A stretch of 64,000 bases of DNA from Schlesneria sp. Its GTDB lineage: Bacteria; Planctomycetota; Planctomycetia; Planctomycetales; Planctomycetaceae. The notes below the pieces were generated by a model. That model saw nothing but the letters and a program-made list of their open reading frames with translations, was not told the DNA's origin and did not search any database. Positions 26,214-34,550 of this stretch are shown one piece after another. Positions within the stretch are counted from its first letter, which is position 1, and each line of letters opens with the position of its first letter. Location of the stretch: positions 1 to 64,000 of the forward strand of contig JAQGHU010000110.1 of assembly GCA_028291515.1 (NCBI GenBank). Reading direction: 5' to 3'. The position numbers and the translations under genes were made by a program.

Positions 26214-26789
26214 TTGCTGCTGTCTATTGACCAGACGCTGATCGAGCAACTTCGACGTGGCGACCGAGCGGCGTTTGCCGCCGTGATCGAACGCCATCAG
26301 CGCGCCGTCTTCGGCTACCTGCGAGCTCGATTGCTCCAGTCGACCGACGCGGACGACATGACTCAGGAAGTCTTCCTACGGTTCTACCTCTCGCAGGCAC
26401 GATTTGATTCCAATGCCCTGGTCCGCCCTTGGTTGTTGGGAATTGCCCGTAACCTGCTGCGGGAACATATCAAAGGGATGAAGCGGCGGAAGGAAGTGGC
26501 CTGGACCGAGCTTTGTCTGGAATTGGAATCGGTGCTGCCACCCGACGCGCAGGGGACCGACGACGATGACGTGATGCGGCATCTGCCGATCTGCCTGGAT
26601 GGACTGGGGCCAAGTGCTCGGGAAGCGATCGAGTTGCAATATCGAGGCGAACTCAAGCTCGCCGAAATCGGCCGACAACTGCATCGCAGCGAAGGAGCGA
26701 TCAAACTGTTGCTGCATCGCGCCCGACAGGCCTTGAAGGATTGCTTGGAGCGTCGAAAAAAGCAGGCGGAACATAATCAACGGACTTGA
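26214..26789 (+). CDS. ECF-type RNA polymerase sigma factor
   Basis: This is a sigma-70 family factor of about 191 residues. Region 2 shows RRGDRAAFAAVIERH and DADDMTQEVFLRFY, and region 4 shows LKLAEIGRQLHRSEGAIKLLLHRARQAL, a helix-turn-helix for the -35 element. No ATG is available; the open frame extends back to 26085 but that part overlaps the hydrolase gene, so I take the TTG at 26214. It lies 15 bases upstream of a giant membrane protein whose N-terminus is in the cytoplasm. That arrangement, with an anti-sigma-like partner, is common in planctomycetes. Confidence 0.9.
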   Translation: MLLSIDQTLIEQLRRGDRAAFAAVIERHQRAVFGYLRARLLQSTDADDMTQEVFLRFYLSQARFDSNALVRPWLLGIARNLLREHIKGMKRRKEVAWTELCLELESVLPPDAQGTDDDDVMRHLPICLDGLGPSAREAIELQYRGELKLAEIGRQLHRSEGAIKLLLHRARQALKDCLERRKKQAEHNQRT

Positions 26790-26804
26790 TGACTGACGAG
26801 CAAT

Positions 26805-29800
26805 ATGACTGACCAGGAACTAATTCAACTGCTGCAGGAAAAACCTCCGGGCGAGTTTACGCCCGAGGAATTTGCGGCCCTGCGCACTCGCTGGACGCGA
26901 TCCGCGGAAGTCCGACAGGCGCTGATCGAACACCTGCATCTGGAATCGCAATTGACCGGGGCCTTCGGCCAGATCGATCTGGATATCGATAAGATCCTGA
27001 AGCGAGCCGCCGATGAACGTCGCCGCGCTCCCACCGGACGTTCGCCACTCTGGCGGTGGTCCGCGGTCTTGGTGTTGTTTCTCGCATTTGGAATCGGAAG
27101 TCTCTTCTGGTTCGCGAAAAAGCCAGTTCAGCGCGAAATTGCCGACGGCCAGACAGATCATCCGACTCAGGTTCCGGACGCTAACCCGGCTGTTCCATCG
27201 GACGGCGCAGCGGAGCCTGCCGACGCCCTCGTTGCCATGGGGACCGGCAGTCCAGCGACGGCGACACCGACCCAATCGAACGAGAATCCCGCTGCTCCCA
27301 AGACAGAACCACTTCAACCAGACGCCAACGAGCCCTGGTCGAAGACGCTGGCGCGCGACATCGCTCCCTGGCCGGCAAACAGCGACAAGTTCACTCGCGA
27401 CTTCAAAGCCTCCGGTCACGATGAGCTGTCCGAAGTCGAAGCGAAACGCTGGTTCACTCCCGTCGCTGGGCAACCGCTGAACTGGGGACAGGATGTCTAC
27501 GGCCAGCAACAGCGTCGAGTCGCCAGGTTTCATGGTTTTGGACGGCTTCGATCCCCCTGGCCAGACGATGCGCTGCTGCGGATGACGCCGTTCGAAGCGA
27601 CCGACCTGACCATCTATCTCTGGCGAGGTCCCAGTGGCATCGCCCTGCGTTTTTATACTCGGCGCGATCCTCACACCTGGGCCGCCTTCGAAGTCGTTCG
27701 CGAGAACTCGTCCCCCAAGCCGATTCGCTGGGGATTGCTGACCACGGACAACGGTGCCTATGTTCGTGCGGGGACGGGCACGTTTGATCTGCGATACCAT
27801 GACGGCGGAATCACGCTGGCCAAGGGCGGAGTTCCTCTGCTTACAGCGCCCTTATCGGGCCGACCCGACGAAGTCTTTGTCGAAGGTCAGTTCCGACTCC
27901 GCGGCATCTCGATTCACCGCACGGCGCCTCTTCCAACCGTTCCCGAAAATCCGCATCCGCTCGTGGTCGGCGGACCACCCGCCAGCCAGCCTTGGGCGGC
28001 CTCCGTCGAAGCTCCTGCCGAAATCACCGGCGCTCGCGATGGCTCGGCAGAATTTCGAGTCGATTCGCGAGAAAAGCCAGGAATCGTCGTGCTGCCACTG
28101 GCTCGACGCGGCCTGTACGAAGTGATCGCCAAAGTCGACTCGGCGGACCCTGGAACCGGCATCTTTCTGGGTGATCTCGACGGACGGCCGATTCATCGTC
28201 TTGGCTTCTTCAAGGACGCGGCGACCGGTCGGACCACGATCGGGGTGCTGCGACCCAGCGAAGTCCGTGATCAGGCCAACTTCGATTTCAACTCGTTCCC
28301 GCCCCCTTACCATACCTCCGCTCAGTGGATCAAAATCGTTGCTGGATTGGGAACCGTTCAAGTCCTCGTCAGCGGCGATGGTCGCCAATGGGGGCACCTG
28401 ACCGAAGATCCTGCCCGTGACCTCCCCGGCGCGGTCGGCAGCGTCGGTCTCTTCGGCCTTCAGGGGCCCCAGGCCCGCGTTCTAAAGCTGGCAAGTCTGG
28501 AAGTCCGTTCGCTCTCGGGAATCACATCGCTTGCCGATCCGCAACTGGTCGCGCTCGCACCGCAGTTCACCGCCGAAGAGTGGAAAGATCCCGTGCGCTG
28601 GTCGCACCGAACCGTCGATACCATGCCTCCCGGCGTCGATCTCCAGCAGTGGATCGCGGCTTGCTCCGTCTCGTCGCTGACGCAGGGGCCGCCTCGCGAA
28701 TTCGGCGTAAACGCTGTTAAACGTCTGTTATCGGTCGCGATTCAATCCAACATCGCCACACTTCAGAAGCTGCAACTGCTCGATGATGTCAGTCTGGTCT
28801 GCGACATGTGGGAAGAGGCCTCTGCTCATGTTGTGGCCGATCATTACGATGCCATCGCCAATCAACTGGCAGCGGCCGGCGGCTTGCATCCCGTTGCGAC
28901 GATCCGTGCTGCTGTGCTACGTTCGCCGATGTGGACCAACAGCAAGCTCCGATTTGCCTGGGAGCGACAAGTTTCGCCGGATCTGGTCCGTTCCGTGTAT
29001 CACACCGATTGGCCCGACGCGATGCGCACCGGCCAGTCGGCCCTCTTTTGGAATGCCAGTGTGCATCCTGATTGGGTTCCTGTCGAACGAGCCGAAGTCG
29101 TCGCTCGACAAGCTCGCTGGGTGAAATCGATCGCGGTCGAGAATGCGCCACAACTGGATGACGGCCAGGCGGGGATCATTCCGGGCAGTTGGCGTCATCC
29201 GCTGGCTCTGCAATGGAATAAAGAAGCCTATAACGTCCGCGCCGAACTGCAGGCCGCGTTGACGGGCCAAACGTACGAAGACGCCTGCCGAGTGGTAATG
29301 TCCATTAACGTGAGCGATGGCCCCGGCCTGTTGCCCGACATGGACGATCGCCAGTTGTTCGTTTCGCTTCCCACGGCGGTTGCCTCGGCCATGCAGGCTC
29401 ACCCGGAATTTGCGAAATTGATGACCGACAAGTTTGGGCCGCTCGGGGTCATCCGCGTCCGCCAGGCCGTGCAGTCCGGAGATGTCCGCGGAGTCCAATC
29501 CGCGACGCTGCAATTCTTCGGCACCGAAGCCGCCGCCGAAGCTCATCAGTGGTTGGGCGATCGCGATCTTTCCGCCGGCCGGTTTCCTTCCGCCGAAGAG
29601 CACTTCCTGTTGGGGCTGGCACATTGCCTGCCTCGACAATGGGAAGGTCTGCAGTCCCGTCTGCAACTGGCGACCGCTCTCAACGGAAAACCGGCTGCAG
29701 ATCCGGCGGTCGCTTCGGTGAATTCCATCGAACTTAGTGGCGCGAAGATCTCTGCCGCTGAATTGGAAGCACTGGTCAAATCCCTTGCCGCCCGGCCATC

Positions 29801-31517
29801 CGCCGCGAAGCGATTTCAGCACCCGGCCATTGCCGCGGCGCCGGCATTGAATCCGCTGGCTTATCGCGTGGAACAGCGAGCCACCTTTGATGGCCAGCCG
29901 GGACTCAGCCCCGATCGTTACGAATTCCGCTTCGGCGACCCGTTCGGCAAACAGTTGGCAGCGGTCTCCGACAGCCATCGCATCTATGTCAGTAATCGCT
30001 TCCAGGTGAACGCCTATACGCTCCCCGGTGGACAACAGCAGTGGGCGCAGGGACTGGGGAGTGAACAAGGCGAAGCTCACGGGATGCCGTTCACTCCGAT
30101 GACCCCCTTGATCGCAGGCGATCGTTTGTTTGTGCGACGACTGGCCAAAGGGGGGACCGAACTCGCCTGTTTGAATGCCGAGAATGGCAGCGTGGTCTGG
30201 GCACAGCGACCCGGCTTGCAGGTGCTCTCAGATCCTGTTTTCTGGAATGGCAGCTTGTTCGCGCTAACCCTGGCCAAAGTCGACGATGATCTGGTACAAG
30301 TCGAAGGTACGCGGTTCGATATTGACTCCGGTGCGGCCACCTCGTCGCAGCCGCTGTTCCGGATGCGTGAATCCAGCGAACGTTCGAATGCGGCTCAACT
30401 GACTGTCTCAGGTCGACTGGCCGTCTGCTCAATGGCGGGGATTTCCGCCTGTTTTGACGGTTCGGGCGAGATCCACTGGCTGCGTCGACACCTCTGGCTC
30501 CCCAAGCAGGTTGATGATCTGGCGGACGATTTCCGGGTCGCACCACCGCTGATCCAAGGGAACCGCGTCGTCATGTCCGTCCCCGGCGTGCGAACGATGA
30601 CCTGCATGGACTTGGAAACCGGACGCCAAATCTGGACACGCTCGCTGTCTGACCTCCGCGGCATCATCGCGATGCAGGGGTCCAAGATCCTGGTGGATAC
30701 CGTGAGTGCATTGACAGCACTCTCAGCCCAGGATGGTCAAGTCGCCTGGTCGCGATCGCTGGACTCGCGATTGGAAGCGTTCCAGGTCAACGACCAATTT
30801 GTCGTGGCGTCTCAGCGAATTGCCGTGCCTTCGAACAAAACCCAGTCCAGCCTCGTCTGGCTCAAGCTCGACACCGGCACCGATGTCGCTCAGTCAGAAT
30901 TGTTCGGCTTCGAACGGCCCGAATGTCAAATCGGCCCGATTATCTATGCGGGAAGTAAGTGGTGGTCGCTGGGAGGGCAGGGCTGGAAAGAAACCAAGCG
31001 CGAGCTATTTGAACTCTCAACAGCCTCCCCATTGATTCCAGGCCCTGTCGCCACCGCCGCGAATAGCTGGATGGCGGAGATCCCCACATCGCAACTGATC
31101 GACTTGGCATTGGTGCTTCCGGGTTGGCGTCCCGAAGTGAACTATGGAACCCGATTGCAACTGACGCCCGGGGATATCCGTGGAGAACAATACGTGATTG
31201 CGGCCAAGCTGGACCAGAATAAAGACTTACGCTTGATCCAGTTGATCGACATCCCCAAAGATCGCAAGACCTCACTCAAACTGCGATTTGGCAACGCGGC
31301 CGACCGACGTTGGGCATTGACGGTCCTTGTGGCAGGCAAGCAAGTCCTCGAACAAGCTGTCGAGGAATCCGGCAGCAACAACGGCTGGCGCGAAGCCATC
31401 GTCGACTTGACCCCGTTTGCCGGTAAGCAAGTTCCGGTGCAGTTAATCCAGGCACTTCCTCCACAGCAGCAGCCCACAGAGGCGTTATTGAAGCAAGCTG
31501 CCATCATCGTGGAGTGA
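26805..31517 (+). CDS. Giant single-pass membrane protein with quinoprotein-like beta-propeller, linked to an ECF sigma factor
   Basis: A 1570-residue protein. The N-terminus (1-80) is a small cytoplasmic helical region (MTDQELIQLLQEKPPGEF) of the kind that binds sigma factors. A single TM helix lies at about 85-104, and a Pro/Ala/Thr-rich linker follows. The rest is extracytoplasmic: beta-rich domains to about 590, a helical region (about 600-1010), and a PQQ-like beta-propeller (about 1050-1400) with repeats such as ACLNAENGSVVWAQ, DLETGRQIWTRSL and SAQDGQVAWSRSL. The middle part resembles proteins labelled DUF1583 in planctomycetes, from memory only. With the adjacent sigma factor it would form a sensor/anti-sigma pair. 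The signal it senses is unknown. Confidence 0.8.
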   Translation: MTDQELIQLLQEKPPGEFTPEEFAALRTRWTRSAEVRQALIEHLHLESQLTGAFGQIDLDIDKILKRAADERRRAPTGRSPLWRWSAVLVLFLAFGIGSLFWFAKKPVQREIADGQTDHPTQVPDANPAVPSDGAAEPADALVAMGTGSPATATPTQSNENPAAPKTEPLQPDANEPWSKTLARDIAPWPANSDKFTRDFKASGHDELSEVEAKRWFTPVAGQPLNWGQDVYGQQQRRVARFHGFGRLRSPWPDDALLRMTPFEATDLTIYLWRGPSGIALRFYTRRDPHTWAAFEVVRENSSPKPIRWGLLTTDNGAYVRAGTGTFDLRYHDGGITLAKGGVPLLTAPLSGRPDEVFVEGQFRLRGISIHRTAPLPTVPENPHPLVVGGPPASQPWAASVEAPAEITGARDGSAEFRVDSREKPGIVVLPLARRGLYEVIAKVDSADPGTGIFLGDLDGRPIHRLGFFKDAATGRTTIGVLRPSEVRDQANFDFNSFPPPYHTSAQWIKIVAGLGTVQVLVSGDGRQWGHLTEDPARDLPGAVGSVGLFGLQGPQARVLKLASLEVRSLSGITSLADPQLVALAPQFTAEEWKDPVRWSHRTVDTMPPGVDLQQWIAACSVSSLTQGPPREFGVNAVKRLLSVAIQSNIATLQKLQLLDDVSLVCDMWEEASAHVVADHYDAIANQLAAAGGLHPVATIRAAVLRSPMWTNSKLRFAWERQVSPDLVRSVYHTDWPDAMRTGQSALFWNASVHPDWVPVERAEVVARQARWVKSIAVENAPQLDDGQAGIIPGSWRHPLALQWNKEAYNVRAELQAALTGQTYEDACRVVMSINVSDGPGLLPDMDDRQLFVSLPTAVASAMQAHPEFAKLMTDKFGPLGVIRVRQAVQSGDVRGVQSATLQFFGTEAAAEAHQWLGDRDLSAGRFPSAEEHFLLGLAHCLPRQWEGLQSRLQLATALNGKPAADPAVASVNSIELSGAKISAAELEALVKSLAARPSAAKRFQHPAIAAAPALNPLAYRVEQRATFDGQPGLSPDRYEFRFGDPFGKQLAAVSDSHRIYVSNRFQVNAYTLPGGQQQWAQGLGSEQGEAHGMPFTPMTPLIAGDRLFVRRLAKGGTELACLNAENGSVVWAQRPGLQVLSDPVFWNGSLFALTLAKVDDDLVQVEGTRFDIDSGAATSSQPLFRMRESSERSNAAQLTVSGRLAVCSMAGISACFDGSGEIHWLRRHLWLPKQVDDLADDFRVAPPLIQGNRVVMSVPGVRTMTCMDLETGRQIWTRSLSDLRGIIAMQGSKILVDTVSALTALSAQDGQVAWSRSLDSRLEAFQVNDQFVVASQRIAVPSNKTQSSLVWLKLDTGTDVAQSELFGFERPECQIGPIIYAGSKWWSLGGQGWKETKRELFELSTASPLIPGPVATAANSWMAEIPTSQLIDLALVLPGWRPEVNYGTRLQLTPGDIRGEQYVIAAKLDQNKDLRLIQLIDIPKDRKTSLKLRFGNAADRRWALTVLVAGKQVLEQAVEESGSNNGWREAIVDLTPFAGKQVPVQLIQALPPQQQPTEALLKQAAIIVE

Positions 31518-31572
31518 AGTGCGGACTACTTCGCAGTTCATCACAGGTCGTCTGCACTCTCGATGAGATAGA

Positions 31573-31959
31573 TTAAGAACGGCCCCACTTGGTTTGCCGT
31601 AAAACTCCGATAGAAATGCTCGTTCGAGCAATTGCCGGAATTGGATCGTTTAGCTCCAAAAACGCAGCGGGAGGGGTCTCTTCTCGCGTCTGAAACACCC
31701 GGAACACCTCCTCAATGAGATCGAATGCACAGAGACTGATAACAGGGTCGCGGTCCCTCAACTTCTGGATCAGGAAATCCGTTTCGTCGCAGAAGAGATC
31801 CGCAAACTTCTGGCCCAGTCTTTTGCCGAGAGAGGGCTGATAACGAGACATTCGGACACCGTGTGGGAGGTCTTCGACGCGACCTGCCTGCGACCAGATA
31901 CTGAAACATCGGTCCCACGATGATGACACGTCATCGGTGAAGTATTCCTGAAACTCCAT
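31573..31959 (-). CDS. Hypothetical soluble protein
   Basis: This is a 128-residue acidic protein with no signal peptide or membrane segment, and I do not recognise the family. It starts MEFQEYFTDDVSSSWDR and appears mostly helical. The ATG at 31959 has GGAG 8 bases upstream, which supports it over an in-frame start 45 bases earlier. It is convergent with the giant gene ending at 31517 and lies 95 bases downstream of lhgO on the same strand. Confidence 0.65.
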   Translation of the reverse strand: MEFQEYFTDDVSSSWDRCFSIWSQAGRVEDLPHGVRMSRYQPSLGKRLGQKFADLFCDETDFLIQKLRDRDPVISLCAFDLIEEVFRVFQTREETPPAAFLELNDPIPAIARTSISIGVLRQTKWGRS

Positions 31960-32054
31960 ACTTCGTCTCCGATGTGAAAGTCTCAGTGGAATTGAACTCG
32001 TCACGACTCACTGCGTGCGGACTCGCTTTCGTCGCGAGTTTGTTGGAAATGGCA

Positions 32055-33254
32055 TTAATTCATATGCGTGGCGATCTTATCGACGACCAGCTTACCCACG
32101 TTTAGCGATGCCGTTGCGGCGGGGCTGGGGGCGTTGCAGACGTTAATGACCAGATCATTCTCTACGATCAGGAAGTCGTCGACCAGATTCCCATCGCGAG
32201 ACAACGCCTGAGCCCGCACGCCTGCCGGAGCCGACACCAGATGCTCGCCGCGAACTTCCGGGACCAGTCGCTGCAGTGCGGCGACAAAGGCGCCCTTGTT
32301 GAAGGATCGCCATAGCTCGTGAAAGCCCATTCGCCAATGACGCAGCGCCATCCTGATGAAGCCGGGATAGGTCAGCGATTCCAGCGTGTCCATCAGGTTG
32401 AAGCTGGTTTTGTAATAGCCTTCGCGCTTGAAGGCGAAGACGGCGTTGGGACCGCATTCGACGCCGCCATGAATCATGCGCGTGAAGTGGACGCCCAGGA
32501 ATGGAAAGTCTGGATCGGGGACCGGATAGATCAGCCCGCGACACAGGTGATGCATTGAGGGTTTGAGTTCGAAATACTCACCACGAAAGGGAACGATCTG
32601 CGCATTGGGCCGCTGCCCTGATAGCCACGCGACTCGATCCGAGAACAGGCCGGCGCAGTTGACGATCAGTTTGGCTTCCAATTCACCCGCCGTACACTGG
32701 ATCAGCATCCGGCCTTCGCGACGATACATCCCAGTCACTTTCGCGCTGGTCTTGATCTCGCCACCTGCTTCGGCGATTCGCAGAGCCAATCGTTCGCAGA
32801 CCTGGCGATAATCGATGATCCCCGCTTCGGGGACATGGATCGCACGGATCCCAGCGGCATGCGGTTCGATCTCACGCAGGCGATCGCCGTCGATCATCTG
32901 GCAAGTCACGCCATTCGCCAGACCTCGTTCGTAGATCTTGTCTAACCGAGGAATCTCGTCGTTGTTGATCGCGACGATCACCTTGCCGCACAGTTGATAC
33001 GGAATGTTCTCTTTGTCGCAGAACTCCTGCATCGCTCGTTTGCCTTCACGGCAATTCGTCGCTCGCAGGGAGCCCGGTTTATAGTAGATGCCGGAGTGCA
33101 GCACGCCCGAATTGTGGCCGGTCTGATGCTGCGCGACTTCACGTTCTTTCTCCAGCACCACCACAGTTTTGCCGGGAAATCGTTCCTGCAGGCGATACGC
33201 CGTCGCCAAGCCGACGATCCCGCCTCCAATAATGGCCACATCTGCCTGCTGCAT
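32055..33254 (-). CDS. lhgO: L-2-hydroxyglutarate oxidase/dehydrogenase
   Basis: A 399-residue FAD-dependent oxidoreductase of the DAO family that oxidises L-2-hydroxyglutarate to 2-oxoglutarate. The FAD motif IIGGGIVGLATAYRL is at 8-22. The family-typical segment HQTGHNSGVLHSGIYYKPG (about 42-60) is fully conserved, and YPVPDPDFPFLGVHFTRM and GPNAVFAFKREGY follow. The length fits the family (about 395-420). It repairs a metabolic by-product and feeds electrons to the respiratory chain. It is divergent from the Nudix gene and not obviously in an operon. Confidence 0.95.
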   Translation of the reverse strand: MQQADVAIIGGGIVGLATAYRLQERFPGKTVVVLEKEREVAQHQTGHNSGVLHSGIYYKPGSLRATNCREGKRAMQEFCDKENIPYQLCGKVIVAINNDEIPRLDKIYERGLANGVTCQMIDGDRLREIEPHAAGIRAIHVPEAGIIDYRQVCERLALRIAEAGGEIKTSAKVTGMYRREGRMLIQCTAGELEAKLIVNCAGLFSDRVAWLSGQRPNAQIVPFRGEYFELKPSMHHLCRGLIYPVPDPDFPFLGVHFTRMIHGGVECGPNAVFAFKREGYYKTSFNLMDTLESLTYPGFIRMALRHWRMGFHELWRSFNKGAFVAALQRLVPEVRGEHLVSAPAGVRAQALSRDGNLVDDFLIVENDLVINVCNAPSPAATASLNVGKLVVDKIATHMN

Positions 33255-33369
33255 TGCTGTCGTTCCATCCGGTTGAAAAGATTCCGCTTTCGCTCCGAGC
33301 CAAAGTCGCGGCAGTATAATCGACGTGGATTGCCTGGACTAACCACTTGCCGCCGTTGGACGCGAAAGA

Positions 33370-33774
33370 ATGCGAGAATCTGCGGGAACGATTTTGTACC
33401 GACATCGCGATGGCGACTTGGAAGTGCTGCTAGTGCATCCCTCGGGAAACTACAACCGCAAGTCTCCGTGGTCGATTCCTAAAGGGGAACCCGACGCCGA
33501 AGAACCCTTAGAGGCGGCTGCTCGTCGGGAAACATTGGAAGAGACCGAAGTCACCGCCGGTGAATTGGTCCCACTGGGTGACATCGTCTATCAAAAGTCT
33601 CGCAAGCGAGTTCACTGTTTCGCGGGACTGGCATCGGCCGAAGCGAATCCGCGGTGTGCTTCCTGGGAGGTGGATCGCGCGGAATTTCTGCCGATCGACC
33701 AGGCCCGTGACTTGATTCATCCCGACCAGCGGATTTTCCTCGAGCGATTGCTGGATCTGCTGCGCCCCAGTTGA
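33370..33774 (+). CDS. Nudix hydrolase
   Basis: This is a 134-residue protein with a Nudix box at about 39-61. G39, E45, R53-E54 and E57-E58 match the GX5EX7REUXEEXGU pattern, while the final Gly is Glu60. SPWSIPKGEP precedes the box, as in the group that includes diadenosine polyphosphate hydrolases and related housecleaning enzymes. Its length is typical for a stand-alone Nudix domain. The substrate is not predictable from sequence. It is transcribed divergently from lhgO. Confidence 0.92.
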   Translation: MRESAGTILYRHRDGDLEVLLVHPSGNYNRKSPWSIPKGEPDAEEPLEAAARRETLEETEVTAGELVPLGDIVYQKSRKRVHCFAGLASAEANPRCASWEVDRAEFLPIDQARDLIHPDQRIFLERLLDLLRPS

Positions 33775-33924
33775 CCTGACTCCCAAAGGAGTTGCGGCGA
33801 CTCTGGCGGACTTCAATTTCGCGATTTCCTTACTTCTGCTCGAAAATCTCAGAACTCCGCGACACTTCGCCTCGTCGAAGCGCCAATTGTTTTGGAACGA
33901 CAGCCCTGACTAACGAGATACCTC

Positions 33925-34536
33925 GTGCTTGATGAGCCTGACCAACAGGCCGTGATCTGCGGATTACGGCTCGGCGATCGAGACGCCTGGTCTGCCCTGT
34001 ATGACGGATACAGCGCAGATATCTGGCGGTACGTCGCACGACTGGTCGGCCCGGAAACCGCAGCCGTGGCAGATATCGTGCAAGAAACATTTCTGGCGGC
34101 AGCTCGATCGGCCCGGCTATTCGATCCGCAGCGAGGAACCCTGTGGGCGTGGCTGTCGGGTATCGCGCATCACCAATCCGCCCTGTACTGGCGACAGATC
34201 AACAAGGTTCAACGGTTGAAAGAGTTGGTTGAAGCCAGAGCCGACGAACTACGCCGCTGGCTGGAAACATCAGAACCAGCCGACGAACCGTGGGCTCGCT
34301 TGGAATTGGCCGACGTGGTCCGTGGCGTGCTGGCCGAATTGCCCGCGGACTATTCGGCGCTGCTCACCGCGAAATACCTCGATGAACGAACGCTCGACGA
34401 ATTGTCTCGAGAATCAGGGGGAACCGTGGATGCGATCAAATCAAAGTTAGCCCGGGCTCGACGTGAATTTCGAGCCCGGATGGAAGTGTTAGTTCGCGAA
34501 CCGACCACCCGTCGCAACGACTGCGAAGTTCGATAG
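33925..34536 (+). CDS. ECF-type RNA polymerase sigma factor
   Basis: A 203-residue sigma-70 family factor. Region 2 shows LGDRDAWSALYDGY and VADIVQETFLAAARS, with GTLWAWLSGIAHHQ after it. Region 4 (about 130-190) shows LPADYSALLTAKYL and LDELSRESGGTVDAIKSKLA. The start is GTG at 33925, with a weak upstream site. It is followed 15 bases later by a giant membrane protein, the same arrangement as the pair at 26214-31517. Apart from the shared fold, the two sigma factors are not close copies. Confidence 0.92.
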   Translation: MLDEPDQQAVICGLRLGDRDAWSALYDGYSADIWRYVARLVGPETAAVADIVQETFLAAARSARLFDPQRGTLWAWLSGIAHHQSALYWRQINKVQRLKELVEARADELRRWLETSEPADEPWARLELADVVRGVLAELPADYSALLTAKYLDERTLDELSRESGGTVDAIKSKLARARREFRARMEVLVREPTTRRNDCEVR

Positions 34537-34550
34537 ACCTGTCCCGAAAT

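Noticed and set aside
28917-30080. A 387-codon open frame antisense to the 1570-residue giant gene
   Set aside because: Shadow of the real gene: no ribosome-binding site, no recognisable domain, and it overlaps the propeller and helical regions.
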